A stretch of 64,000 bases of DNA from Rubrobacter calidifluminis. Its GTDB lineage: Bacteria > Actinomycetota > Rubrobacteria > Rubrobacterales > Rubrobacteraceae. Location: contig NZ_JAQKGV010000010.1 of NCBI RefSeq assembly GCF_028617075.1, forward strand, positions 1-64,000, written 5' to 3'. This document shows positions 7,991 to 14,463 of this stretch, piece after piece (position 1 is the stretch's first letter; each line of letters opens with the position of its first letter). The notes beneath the pieces are model-generated. The model worked only from the letters and a program-made list of their open reading frames with translations, was not told the DNA's origin and did not search any database. A program made the position numbers and the translations under genes.

Positions 7991-8464
7991 ATGATCTCTG
8001 GCAGCGACACATCTGGCTCTTCTTCTGCACTCCCTCTCGGTGGGGTGGTAGCTTTCTGCGGCTCCCGTCATGGCTCGCCCTTTCCTGTCTCTCCCGTGGT
8101 GGCGGCTGTGCTTTCCGCCGGCGGCTCCGTCCGCGTCGGCTGTGCCCCTGGCGTTGATGCCGCCGTCCGCTCGTGCTGCATCTCGGCCGTGGTGGTGCGC
8201 GCCTCGTCGTTTTCCGGTCCGCCGCGTGCCCGCCTGGCTGCTCGCACCCGTGCGGTGGTCGCCGGTGCGTCGGCCTTGTGCGTCTTCCCGCCCGCCGGCG
8301 GCTCCCTTGGCCCTGGCTCATCACTCGCCATCCGGTGCGCTCTGTCCGCTGGCCTTCCGGTTTGGTGTGCCGGGCCTCGGCCTTCCGTGCCTGTTTCCTG
8401 GTCTTCGCTTCGCCTGGCGGGTGTGCCCGGCTTTGTCTATCTTCCGGCGCCGTCTCTCTTCTAG
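7991..8464 (+). CDS. SLOG-fold putative nucleotide-binding protein (DprA/LOG-like superfamily)
   Basis: A 157-aa protein rich in Ser, Val, Ala and Pro. The order of motifs is that of short stand-alone SLOG (Rossmann-like) proteins: a strand ending VVAFCGSRHG (about residues 19-28), VGCAPGVDAAVRS (about 49-61), RASSF near 70, then a glycine-rich phosphate-binding segment GGSLGPGSSL near 110 and GLPVW near 127. Third codon positions are strongly G/C, supporting coding on this strand despite its pyrimidine-rich sequence; the antisense frames are Arg-rich shadows. No good Shine-Dalgarno precedes ATG 7991, and a GTG at 7931 is an alternative start. Relatives sense or cleave nucleotides, but the exact role is unknown. 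The inverted repeat at 7871-7961 lies just upstream. Confidence 0.68.
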   Translation: MISGSDTSGSSSALPLGGVVAFCGSRHGSPFPVSPVVAAVLSAGGSVRVGCAPGVDAAVRSCCISAVVVRASSFSGPPRARLAARTRAVVAGASALCVFPPAGGSLGPGSSLAIRCALSAGLPVWCAGPRPSVPVSWSSLRLAGVPGFVYLPAPSLF

Positions 8465-8501
8465 CTTGGAAGATTTTCCTGCAAATCAAACAAAATTAAT
8501 G

Positions 8502-8544
8502 TTGGGAAAACACCATGTTGCCGTACTATTACTGTACGCGCACA
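8502..8544 (+). promoter_or_regulatory. Promoter with palindromic operator before the SWIM gene
   Basis: A -35 candidate TTGGGA (8502-8507), a 16-bp spacer and a -10 TACTAT (8524-8529) are followed by TGTACGCGCACA (8533-8544), a near-perfect 12-bp palindrome at the expected transcription start. The block from GTACTAT to the end of the palindrome matches the site at 9165-9186 with only three substitutions, although the surrounding sequence is unrelated. Confidence 0.65.
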
Positions 8545-8615
8545 ATCAGTGCGGAGTGTAAAGAAGCCCGGCGGCGCTGGTCCCGCCCCGGGCGCGACCC
8601 AAGGAGGTTTGGTCC

Positions 8616-9086
8616 TTGAGTGAGCAAAGTGTACACGAGCGGCAGACGTCTCGGGCGCTGCGCGGTCTCGTTCTCTTCCGGGAGCGGGGAGTGGATATCC
8701 GGCCCATGCAGGACAGGCGCTGGCGGGTGCCTTCGTGCAGCTGCCCGCGCTTCTACGCGGTGGATCTCGAAGAGGAGTCCTGCACCTGCGCGGACTTCCA
8801 AAACCGGTGCAAGGCGTGCAAGCACGTCTTCGCGGCGGTGATCGCCGCCTCGCGCCACGGTCGGGCGGTCTCCTTCATGGCGGAGCTTCGCGCCCGGCGC
8901 GCCGAGGAGTTGGCGGAGGCGGTCGCGGAGCCGTTGGCTGAGCCGGTCACCGAGGCGGCGATCCGCCAGAGCTACGACCTGTACCTGCGGGTGTGCGGGC
9001 TCTACCCGCGCGACGGCCTACTGGTCGAGGCGGCGAGGGCTCGCCACAAGGCGGCCCTGCGCGCCTTCGTGGCCGGGGCTCCCTGA
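8616..9086 (+). CDS. SWIM zinc-finger protein
   Basis: A 156-aa protein with a SWIM-type zinc site: C56-x-C58 (SCTCADF) and C68-x-H70 (ACKHVF), with an extra Cys at 65 and a further CSC at 41-43. SWIM domains bind DNA or proteins and occur in recombination, helicase and transposon-linked proteins. The C-terminal half is helical, Ala/Arg/Glu-rich, with no recognised domain. The TTG start at 8616 is supported by AAGGAGGT 7 nt upstream. The shared operator with the next gene suggests they form one regulatory unit in the island. Confidence 0.8.
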   Translation: MSEQSVHERQTSRALRGLVLFRERGVDIRPMQDRRWRVPSCSCPRFYAVDLEEESCTCADFQNRCKACKHVFAAVIAASRHGRAVSFMAELRARRAEELAEAVAEPLAEPVTEAAIRQSYDLYLRVCGLYPRDGLLVEAARARHKAALRAFVAGAP

Positions 9087-9164
9087 CGCACGCCCTCTTC
9101 CCGCCGGGGCGCCGGCGCACACGGCCGGCGCCCCCTGACCATCTCCCGAAGAGAGCGCACAATG

Positions 9165-9186
9165 GTACTATATCTGTGCGCGCACA
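9165..9186 (+). promoter_or_regulatory. Second copy of the palindromic promoter/operator element
   Basis: GTACTAT (9165-9171, containing the -10-like TACTAT) followed by TGTGCGCGCACA (9175-9186), a perfect 12-bp palindrome. It repeats the element at 8523-8544. The start codon of the DUF6788-like gene is 15 nt downstream, so a protein bound here would cover the transcription start and ribosome-binding region. Confidence 0.65.
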
Positions 9187-9201
9187 TGCGAGAGGAGGCG
9201 C

Positions 9202-9555
9202 GTGGACCTGGACCGGATGATCGCGGGCTTGAAGGACCTCGACCGGGAGGGGCTCGCCCGCTTGCGAGAGGAGCTCGAGCTGCGGCTGCGGGAGCTCGGA
9301 GACGATGCCTCCGGGAAAGATGGCAAGCCGGCGGGCTCCGGGGTGCTGGAGTACCGCCCGCATGCGGACGGGACGCTCCAGGCGGAGGTCCGCCGGTACG
9401 TGCGCAAGGACGGCACGGTCAAGGAACAGGGACCGTACTGGTACTTCCGCTACCACGAGGGCGGCAGGCAGAAGAAGCTCTACCTGGGTAAGACTGACGA
9501 CCCGGAGGGGGAGCTTGCGCGGAGGCGGGCGACGAGTTCGGGGAAGGCGACGTAA
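9202..9555 (+). CDS. Small protein resembling DUF6788
   Basis: A 117-aa protein. Residues 1-35 form an acidic/leucine heptad-like helix (LARLREELELRLREL). The C-terminal half contains a beta-rich aromatic motif, GPYWYFRYHEGGRQKKLYLGK (about residues 77-97), typical of DUF6788-like proteins found beside recombinases and SWIM proteins. The GTG start has AGAGGAGG 3 nt upstream. Function unknown; the basic aromatic hairpin could contact nucleic acid. It is probably co-regulated with the SWIM gene through the repeated operator. Confidence 0.65.
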   Translation: MDLDRMIAGLKDLDREGLARLREELELRLRELGDDASGKDGKPAGSGVLEYRPHADGTLQAEVRRYVRKDGTVKEQGPYWYFRYHEGGRQKKLYLGKTDDPEGELARRRATSSGKAT

Positions 9556-9602
9556 TCGGGCAGAACATGCGACAATCTGGACGGAACGATAGGAGCCCTC
9601 AG

Positions 9603-9914
9603 ATGGAACAGCGGTTAGAGAAACAGACCGAAGAGATGACCCGCGCGGCCAAAGAGATCACCGAGGCCGTCAAGGAGCTTAGAACCGCGGTCGAGAGGCT
9701 GGCTGAGATCCAACGCCCCGGCGAATTCCCTGAAGACGAAGCAGTGCGGCTCGCCCAGGAAGGCGTGCACGAGGTGAGGGAAGAACTCAGGCGTGAGCGC
9801 GAGCGGTTGGGCCTCAAAGAGGAGAGAAGGCCCGCGCCGACCCCGGAGGAGATCCGGGAGTGGGAGCACCGCAGGGAAGAGCGTCGCCGGCGCGAGGGCT
9901 ATAAGCCCCTTTGA
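9603..9914 (+). CDS. Coiled-coil protein, candidate antitoxin partner of the PIN protein
   Basis: A 103-aa, highly charged, almost entirely helical protein (EKQTEEMTRAAKEITEAVKELR near the N-terminus, then REELRRERERLGLKEERR). The ATG at 9603 has AGGAG 7 nt upstream, whereas the in-frame ATG at 9567 has none. The stop overlaps the TTG start of the PIN gene as TTGA, so the two are translated together. Size, order and coupling fit a VapB-type antitoxin, but no known DNA-binding antitoxin fold (AbrB, RHH) is evident, so this is inference. Confidence 0.55.
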   Translation: MEQRLEKQTEEMTRAAKEITEAVKELRTAVERLAEIQRPGEFPEDEAVRLAQEGVHEVREELRRERERLGLKEERRPAPTPEEIREWEHRREERRRREGYKPL

Positions 9915-10348
9915 GCGGGCCGCTGGTCGTCCTCGACACGGACGCGGTCGTAACCGCCCTGATCGGCGACGAGGGCGCTTCGAGCTACCGGATCCTGCGC
10001 GCCGTGGGCGCCGGGGACATTAGGGTGGCGCTCTCCGACGCCTTCCTGGTCGAGTTGGTGAGGACCGTCCGCAACCGATACCGGCAGGGTTTGATCCTCA
10101 ACGCGGCCAGGGCCTTCGAGGTGGCGCTGGACCTGGGCCTGCAAGGCGAGCTCAGGCGGCCTCCAGGCTGGGAATGGCCCAGCGTGCCCGATCCCGAAGA
10201 CCGGTGGATACCCGACCTCGCCTACGACGCCGGTGCAGACTTCATCGTCACCTGGGATCGGCACCTGCTCGACGCCGAGCTACCCTTCAGCGCCGAGGTC
10301 GTCACTCCAGCCCAACTCCTCCAGAGGCTTTCAGCCCCTGCCCCCTAA
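9911..10348 (+). CDS. PIN-domain protein, putative VapC-like ribonuclease toxin
   Basis: A 145-aa single-domain PIN nuclease. The N-terminal VVLDTDAVVTALI has the first catalytic acidic residues, SDAFLVELV supplies a central Glu, and the C-terminal DPEDRWIPDLAYDAGADFIVTWDRHLLD holds the second acidic cluster, matching the COG1569-type putative toxin branch. PIN toxins cleave RNA using Mg or Mn. It starts with TTG inside a 4-nt overlap with the upstream coiled-coil gene, an arrangement typical of toxin-antitoxin operons. Being the last gene before the att scar, it may help stabilise the island. Confidence 0.75.
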   Translation: MSGPLVVLDTDAVVTALIGDEGASSYRILRAVGAGDIRVALSDAFLVELVRTVRNRYRQGLILNAARAFEVALDLGLQGELRRPPGWEWPSVPDPEDRWIPDLAYDAGADFIVTWDRHLLDAELPFSAEVVTPAQLLQRLSAPAP

Positions 10349-10380
10349 TCCCCCTCGCCGCATACTCGGCCGGCGAAACT

Positions 10381-10402
10381 TACCGCAACCGTACCGCAAC
10401 CG
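10381..10402. repeat. Tandem 11-bp direct repeat near the att site
   Basis: TACCGCAACCG occurs twice back to back (10381-10391, 10392-10402), and a related inverted copy (GAGCGGTACGG) lies just downstream near 10414-10424. Short repeated arm-type sites beside a tRNA att core are typical binding sites of tyrosine integrases and excisionases; that role is inferred from position. Confidence 0.5.
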
Positions 10403-10516
10403 AGCTGATGCGGAGCGGTACGGAACGGACGAAGGGTACCTGCCAAACCGCCAAAACCGCATAAATAAGCCGAATCTGCGGACGTATTAGTACGGGCTAG
10501 AACCTGTCTCTTCGAA

Positions 10517-10561
10517 CTTCTAATCCGCCGGCCGCAGGTTCGAATCCTGCCGGGCGCGCCA
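10517..10561 (+). other. 3' tRNA-Arg(TCT) fragment, probable att site
   Basis: CTTCTAA (10517-10523) is a tRNA anticodon loop with anticodon TCT. It is followed by a variable region, the T arm GCAGG-TTCGAAT-CCTGC (10534-10550), acceptor half CGGGCGC, discriminator G and an encoded CCA (10559-10561). Nothing upstream can form the matching 5' half: the base-pairing partners of the anticodon stem and acceptor stem are absent. A displaced tRNA 3' end is the usual product of site-specific integration into a tRNA gene. Confidence 0.78.
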
Positions 10562-10584
10562 CCGGCGATTTCGCCGGGTTTTGC
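10562..10584 (+). terminator. Intrinsic terminator following the tRNA fragment
   Basis: CCGGCG-ATTT-CGCCGG hairpin followed by GTTTTG. It directly follows the CCA of the tRNA-Arg fragment, as expected for the original terminator of the interrupted tRNA gene. Confidence 0.65.
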
Positions 10585-10610
10585 TGGTAGAATCATCTGC
10601 CGGGAACGTG

Positions 10611-10683
10611 GTGGCCGTAGCTCAGCCGGTAGAGCATCGGATTGTGGCTCCGAAGGTCGCGGGTTCGAATCCCGTCGGTCACC
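10611..10683 (+). tRNA. tRNA-His (GTG)
   Basis: The acceptor stem GTGGCCG pairs with CGGTCAC (one G-U), with D arm, anticodon stem TCGGA/TCCGA around loop TTGTGGC, and T arm GCGGG-TTCGAAT-CCCGT. The discriminator is C and the preceding base is G (10610), matching the G-1:C73 identity pair of histidine tRNA. CCA is not encoded. Confidence 0.95.
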
Positions 10684-10731
10684 CTGGCGCCCCCTGAGAG
10701 CCCCACCCCGCCGGGTTGGTAGAATGGGAAT

Positions 10732-11190
10732 ATGAGAAGCCTCAAGGCGGTAGTGTTCGGGCTCGCCATCGCGCTCATCGTGGAGCTGCTTCTGGTCTTC
10801 GGCATCGCCGCTCCCATATTCACAGCCTTCGTCCCCGAGGGCCTGGCCCGTACGTCTGCCCTGGCTGAGGGAGTTGTGGTTTTCGCTGCGGCGTTCGGAA
10901 TGTACTGGGGAGGGATGGCGGCCGGGTATAAGGCCGGTGGACGCCCGCGGATGCACGGGATCGCGGTGGCCGTTCTGCTGTTCGTGGTCTCACCGGCGTT
11001 GAACCTCGCTGCGGCACACGATCCTTTTGCCCAGCTCCGGGATTCCGGTTTCCTGCTGCTGTGTGGGGTGCTGTTCGTAGTCTCCCTGGCCGCGTCTTTC
11101 ATCGGGGCCGGGCGGGGCTGGCAGCTTCAGATCTACAACCGTAGGGTGAGGCGGGCCGAGCGGCGTGCGGGCAAGACGGGGAAACGCTAG
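10732..11190 (+). CDS. Hypothetical membrane protein
   Basis: A 152-aa protein with four predicted membrane helices (about residues 5-30, 45-70, 77-95, 105-128) and a basic C-terminal tail (YNRRVRRAERRAGK). No family recognised. A -10 hexamer TAGAAT (10720-10725) ends only 6 nt before the ATG and there is no Shine-Dalgarno, so the mRNA is probably leaderless. The stop overlaps the stop of the convergent coiled-coil gene by 4 nt. Confidence 0.7.
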   Translation: MRSLKAVVFGLAIALIVELLLVFGIAAPIFTAFVPEGLARTSALAEGVVVFAAAFGMYWGGMAAGYKAGGRPRMHGIAVAVLLFVVSPALNLAAAHDPFAQLRDSGFLLLCGVLFVVSLAASFIGAGRGWQLQIYNRRVRRAERRAGKTGKR

Positions 11191-12119
11191 CGGGCTCCCT
11201 CGCCGAGCATGAGCCGGCCTCTCAGGTCCAGGCGGGCGTTGGGGATTATTTCGATCGGATCGGCGCCCTCCGCTTCGAGCAGTACCTCTGCTTGAGCTGG
11301 CAGAGCGGGGTCGCAGGTGTAGCGCTTCCAGCCGAGCTCTCCCCACGAGATCGTGATCTCCACCGAACCATCATGCTTCTTTTGCTCGATCCTGACCTCG
11401 GGCAGGCCGAACGACTTTATCGTCGCTGCGGCGGTGAGCGTGTGCTCGCTGGCGTTGAACCGCTCCACGGCGAGCTGCAGCGTGTACGCGGATTCCGCCG
11501 CCTCAGGCTCGTGTTCTGCTGCATCCGGGGAGCCTGCCCGGTCGCGAGAGGGTAGGGGGGCCTCATGCCAGGCTTCTCCATTCCGGGTATGTCTCTTTGG
11601 TTCCTCCCGGATGGCGTTTTTGAGGGCCAGGTTCTCCTCCTCGAGCTGCCGTAGACGCTCGTTGTAGGCGCGAAGTTCCGCCTCGCGTCTGAGCTTCATC
11701 CCCTCGAGGTTCTCCTTGAGACTGCTGATCTCGCGCCGGTTTTTCTCCTGCTGCGCGGCGAGACGATCCAGGAAGGCCCGCCTGTCTGCCTCGCGCTGTT
11801 CAGCGAGCGCGGCGAGTCGCTTCCGAAAGTCCTCCTCCTGTTCCTTGAGCCGGATAGAGAGCGCCCGGCGCAGCTCTCGCTCACGCGTCTCGGCAACGCT
11901 TTTTATCCTGCGCACCTCGTCCTCTGGTGGGCTCACGGTCTCTTCGGGTGCGCGCTCCCGCGCCGCCATCCCTTCACGGGCCGCTCTGAGGGCCACCCGG
12001 GCCTGGGCCAGCTCGTGCCTGAGACTGGCAACCTCCTGCTCGAGGCTTTCGATGAGGACCCCCGCCGCCTCAAGCTGGCTCTCGAGTTCGCGCCCGGTTT
12101 CTCTTTCCCCTCCACCCAT
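11187..12119 (-). CDS. Long coiled-coil protein with C-terminal beta domain
   Basis: A 310-aa protein. Residues 8-175 are an almost uninterrupted coiled coil (leucine, glutamate and arginine heptads), followed by a charged linker to about 205. A compact C-terminal domain of about 100 residues (LQLAVERFNASEHTLTAAATI then alternating beta segments to the end) looks globular. No signal peptide or membrane helix. Architecture suggests a cytoplasmic scaffold; function unknown. It is transcribed away from the Fur gene's direction of flow but on the same strand, about 100 bp downstream of it. Confidence 0.72.
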   Translation of the reverse strand: MGGGERETGRELESQLEAAGVLIESLEQEVASLRHELAQARVALRAAREGMAARERAPEETVSPPEDEVRRIKSVAETRERELRRALSIRLKEQEEDFRKRLAALAEQREADRRAFLDRLAAQQEKNRREISSLKENLEGMKLRREAELRAYNERLRQLEEENLALKNAIREEPKRHTRNGEAWHEAPLPSRDRAGSPDAAEHEPEAAESAYTLQLAVERFNASEHTLTAAATIKSFGLPEVRIEQKKHDGSVEITISWGELGWKRYTCDPALPAQAEVLLEAEGADPIEIIPNARLDLRGRLMLGEGAR

Positions 12120-12161
12120 GTTCTCTCGCGTTCGAATACTACCGCTGCCGGCAGTCAGTCC

Positions 12162-12181
12162 GCTACCCGCATCAGGGTAGC
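12162..12181. other. Strong hairpin between the Fur and coiled-coil genes
   Basis: GCTACCC-GCATCA-GGGTAGC forms a 7-bp stem, directly followed by a second small CCCC-TCA-GGGG hairpin. There is no T-run on either strand, so it is not a clear intrinsic terminator. It may act as an mRNA processing or stability element between fur and the downstream gene. Confidence 0.45.
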
Positions 12182-12223
12182 CCCTCAGGGGTCGGCGGTA
12201 AAGTGCCTCTCAGGGGAAAGGGC

Positions 12224-12676
12224 TCAGCTCTCTCCGGCCTTGCGGCACTCGGGGCAGATGCCCTCGAGCACCAGGTCTGCCGAGGTCACCTCGTACGGTG
12301 TGTTCTCCTGCACCCTGGCTTTCAGGTCTCCTATCTGTATGCCGGGTACCTCCGAGACCCGACCGCAGCGGATGCAGCGGATGTCGAGGTGAGGCTCCAG
12401 GTTGAGATCGTAGCGGATCGGAGACTCGGCCCAATGCTTGGAGCTTATCACCCCGATCTCCTCGAGTACCGAGAGCGCCTGATAGACGGTGCCGAGGGCT
12501 ATCCGGGGGTTCTTGCGCTTGACGATAAGATAGACGTCCTCCGCCGAAGGATGACCATCGGCCTGCTTCAAGGCTTCGAGCACCGCCCGGCGCTGGGAGG
12601 TCAGGGTGTAACCGGAGCGCCGGAACTTCTCCTTTATTTCCGCGTCAACCCTGCCGGAGGTCATGTGTCGATCCAT
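12224..12676 (-). CDS. Fur-family metal/peroxide-responsive regulator (first copy)
   Basis: A 150-aa Fur/PerR/Zur family repressor. The N-terminal winged helix includes the SQRRAVLEAL and ALGTVYQALSVLEEIGVI signatures. The dimerisation domain carries the metal site PHLDIRCIRCGRV, with CxxC near residues 101-104, and a second GICPECRK CxxC near the C-terminus, the usual structural zinc site. ATG 12676 has AGGAA about 9 nt upstream; an in-frame ATG 12 nt later is possible. A second Fur member is at 18213. Which metal or stress it senses cannot be decided here. Confidence 0.88.
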   Translation of the reverse strand: MDRHMTSGRVDAEIKEKFRRSGYTLTSQRRAVLEALKQADGHPSAEDVYLIVKRKNPRIALGTVYQALSVLEEIGVISSKHWAESPIRYDLNLEPHLDIRCIRCGRVSEVPGIQIGDLKARVQENTPYEVTSADLVLEGICPECRKAGES

Positions 12677-12735
12677 CGATAACCATTCCTGATTCGAAGT
12701 TTATCATACGGTCTTTACGCTACCGGGGTGTACCA

Positions 12736-12741
12736 TACGAT
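12736..12741 (+). promoter_or_regulatory. -10 element giving a probable leaderless sppA mRNA
   Basis: TACGAT lies exactly 6 nt before the ATG at 12748. The interval holds no Shine-Dalgarno, so transcription should start at or next to the start codon. Confidence 0.5.
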
Positions 12742-12747
12742 TGCGCG

Positions 12748-14409
12748 ATGGTTATGGGATGTATAGTGAACCTGCTGCTTGCGGTGCGCAACCTGATCGT
12801 ACGCCTTCTGCGCCGGAGGCCGGAGTATGTGTGGGTGGAGGTATGGGGGAGCCTCCCCGGGTTCTCCCACAGGACCGGCCTGTTGCGCCGTAGGTTCCGG
12901 CCCTCCCCCGAACCCCCCAGCCTGGAGGAGATCCGCCGCAGGATGGTAGCGGCGGCCGGCCGCGGGACTGGCGTGCTGCTCCGGGTGGGGGAGCTCAGCG
13001 CGGGGTCCGCCAGGCTCGAAGAGCTGCGCCAGGAAATAGTGTCCTTCAGGGAGAAGGGTGGGCGGGTGATGGCATACATGGAGTCGGTAGACTCCCGCTC
13101 CTACTACCTGGCCTGTGCGGCAGAGAAGATCTTCTGCCCCCCTTCGGCGACGGTCGCCGTAATCGGGCTACGTACCAGGGTCAACTTTCTGAAGGACGCA
13201 TTGGATCGTATCGGGGTGGGAGTCGAGGTGCTCGCGGTTTCGCCCTACAAGTCGGCGGGGGACATCTTCACCCGCAACGACTTCTCCCGCGAAGCCAGGG
13301 AGCAGGCCGAGAGGCTGATCGAGCGCAGGTACCAGGCCTTGATTGGGGCCATCTCCCGGGGGCGCGGTCTTCCGGAGGAGAGAGTGCGCGAGCTCATCGA
13401 CGGTGCTCCATACAGCGCAGGATGCGCCGCGGAGCTCGGGCTGATCGACGGTGCGTGCTACGAAGATGAGCTGCCCGGCATCCTGGGGGTGAGGAGCAGA
13501 GATGTGAAGGATTGGAGTGCAGCCCGACGTGCCTTGCCTCGGCCTTATCGCAGTACGAGGCGCAAAAGGGTCGCACTCGTCGAGATCTCCGGTACCATAA
13601 CCCGGGGCCGGAGTCGCAAGTTGCCCGTGCCGGTACCAGTACTGGGCTCGGATCAGGCCGGCAGTGATTCTATCATCCGCGCGCTCAGAACAGCCGAGCG
13701 TGGCAGGTCCGTCGCGGCCGTGCTTCTGTACATCGATTCCGGTGGTGGGGATGCCCTGGCATCCGACCTCATCTGGCGTGAGGTGGACAGGATCAGGCGC
13801 GGAAAACCCGTGGTCGCGCTCATGGGTGACGCAGCGGCCTCCGGCGGGTACTACGTCTGCGCCCCGGCCAGCCACATCGTCGCCCACTCAACCACCCTGA
13901 CGGGTTCGATAGGAGTGTTCATCGCCCGCCCTGTGGCCGCCAGGCTCTACGGCAGGGCGGGTGTACACCCGGTGTCGCTCGAACGCGGGAGGCACGCCGG
14001 CATCTTCGACGAAAGCCGGCCCCCGACCGGGGAGGAGCTACATGTACTGCGCGACGAGCTGCACCGCAGCTACGAGGAATTCAAAGACCGGGTGTGCCGC
14101 GGGCGCAATCTACCCAAAGATGATCTCGAGAGGATCGCCGGGGGTAAGGTCTGGAGTGGCGTCGAGGCGTACGAGCTCGGGCTCGTCGACGAGGTGGGCG
14201 GTTTCCGGGAGGCACTCTCGAAGGCGGGCAGCCTCGCCGGAATCGAGGGGATTTCGGAGCGGGATATCGTGAAGGTCAGGGAGCCGGGTGGATACGTCGG
14301 GCCGGGGGAGATCACGCGTGAGGCCGCCGAGATACTTGGTCTGATCCCGCGTGTGGCGGAGCGCGTTGTGTGGGCGGCGTTGCCGTACGAGATCGTCGAG
14401 TACTGGTAG
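12748..14409 (+). CDS. sppA: Signal peptide peptidase SppA, two-domain type
   Basis: A 553-aa membrane-associated serine protease of the long (67-kDa) SppA type, which degrades leftover signal peptides. The N-terminal domain supplies the general-base Lys K168 (SPYKSAGD). The C-terminal domain has the VEISGTITRG strand and nucleophile S365 in AAASGGYYV, followed by the conserved TLTGSIGV and KVWSGVEAYELGLVDEVGG motifs. The amphipathic N-terminus (about residues 3-20) may anchor it to the membrane. Transcribed divergently from fur. Confidence 0.9.
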   Translation: MVMGCIVNLLLAVRNLIVRLLRRRPEYVWVEVWGSLPGFSHRTGLLRRRFRPSPEPPSLEEIRRRMVAAAGRGTGVLLRVGELSAGSARLEELRQEIVSFREKGGRVMAYMESVDSRSYYLACAAEKIFCPPSATVAVIGLRTRVNFLKDALDRIGVGVEVLAVSPYKSAGDIFTRNDFSREAREQAERLIERRYQALIGAISRGRGLPEERVRELIDGAPYSAGCAAELGLIDGACYEDELPGILGVRSRDVKDWSAARRALPRPYRSTRRKRVALVEISGTITRGRSRKLPVPVPVLGSDQAGSDSIIRALRTAERGRSVAAVLLYIDSGGGDALASDLIWREVDRIRRGKPVVALMGDAAASGGYYVCAPASHIVAHSTTLTGSIGVFIARPVAARLYGRAGVHPVSLERGRHAGIFDESRPPTGEELHVLRDELHRSYEEFKDRVCRGRNLPKDDLERIAGGKVWSGVEAYELGLVDEVGGFREALSKAGSLAGIEGISERDIVKVREPGGYVGPGEITREAAEILGLIPRVAERVVWAALPYEIVEYW

Positions 14410-14463
14410 TATCTCTCTGTCTCGTCGGATTTTGGCGCACGATGATTTCGAGAGGGGTACGTA

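Larger units (their letters stand above)
1..10561. mobile_element. Right portion of a probable tRNA-Arg-integrated genomic island
   Basis: The right edge is set by a 45-nt 3' fragment of tRNA-Arg(TCT) at 10517-10561, which has no 5' half beside it. Inside lie metal-resistance genes, a decayed second lspA, repeats, a SLOG protein, a SWIM zinc-finger protein and a PIN-domain pair, whereas typical housekeeping genes start just to the right. The left edge, the integrase and the intact tRNA-Arg are not in the window, so the element must extend further left or have lost them. It is also possible that only the 6.9-10.5 kb part is the integrated element. Confidence 0.5.

Noticed and set aside
7887-8489. 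Minus-strand frame opposite the SLOG gene (Thr/Arg/Glu-rich)
   Set aside because: The plus strand has a coherent SLOG motif order and better G/C at codon third positions; the minus frame is its shadow.
10480-10561. A complete tRNA-Arg gene
   Set aside because: No 5' half pairs with the acceptor or anticodon stem; only the 3' half is present.
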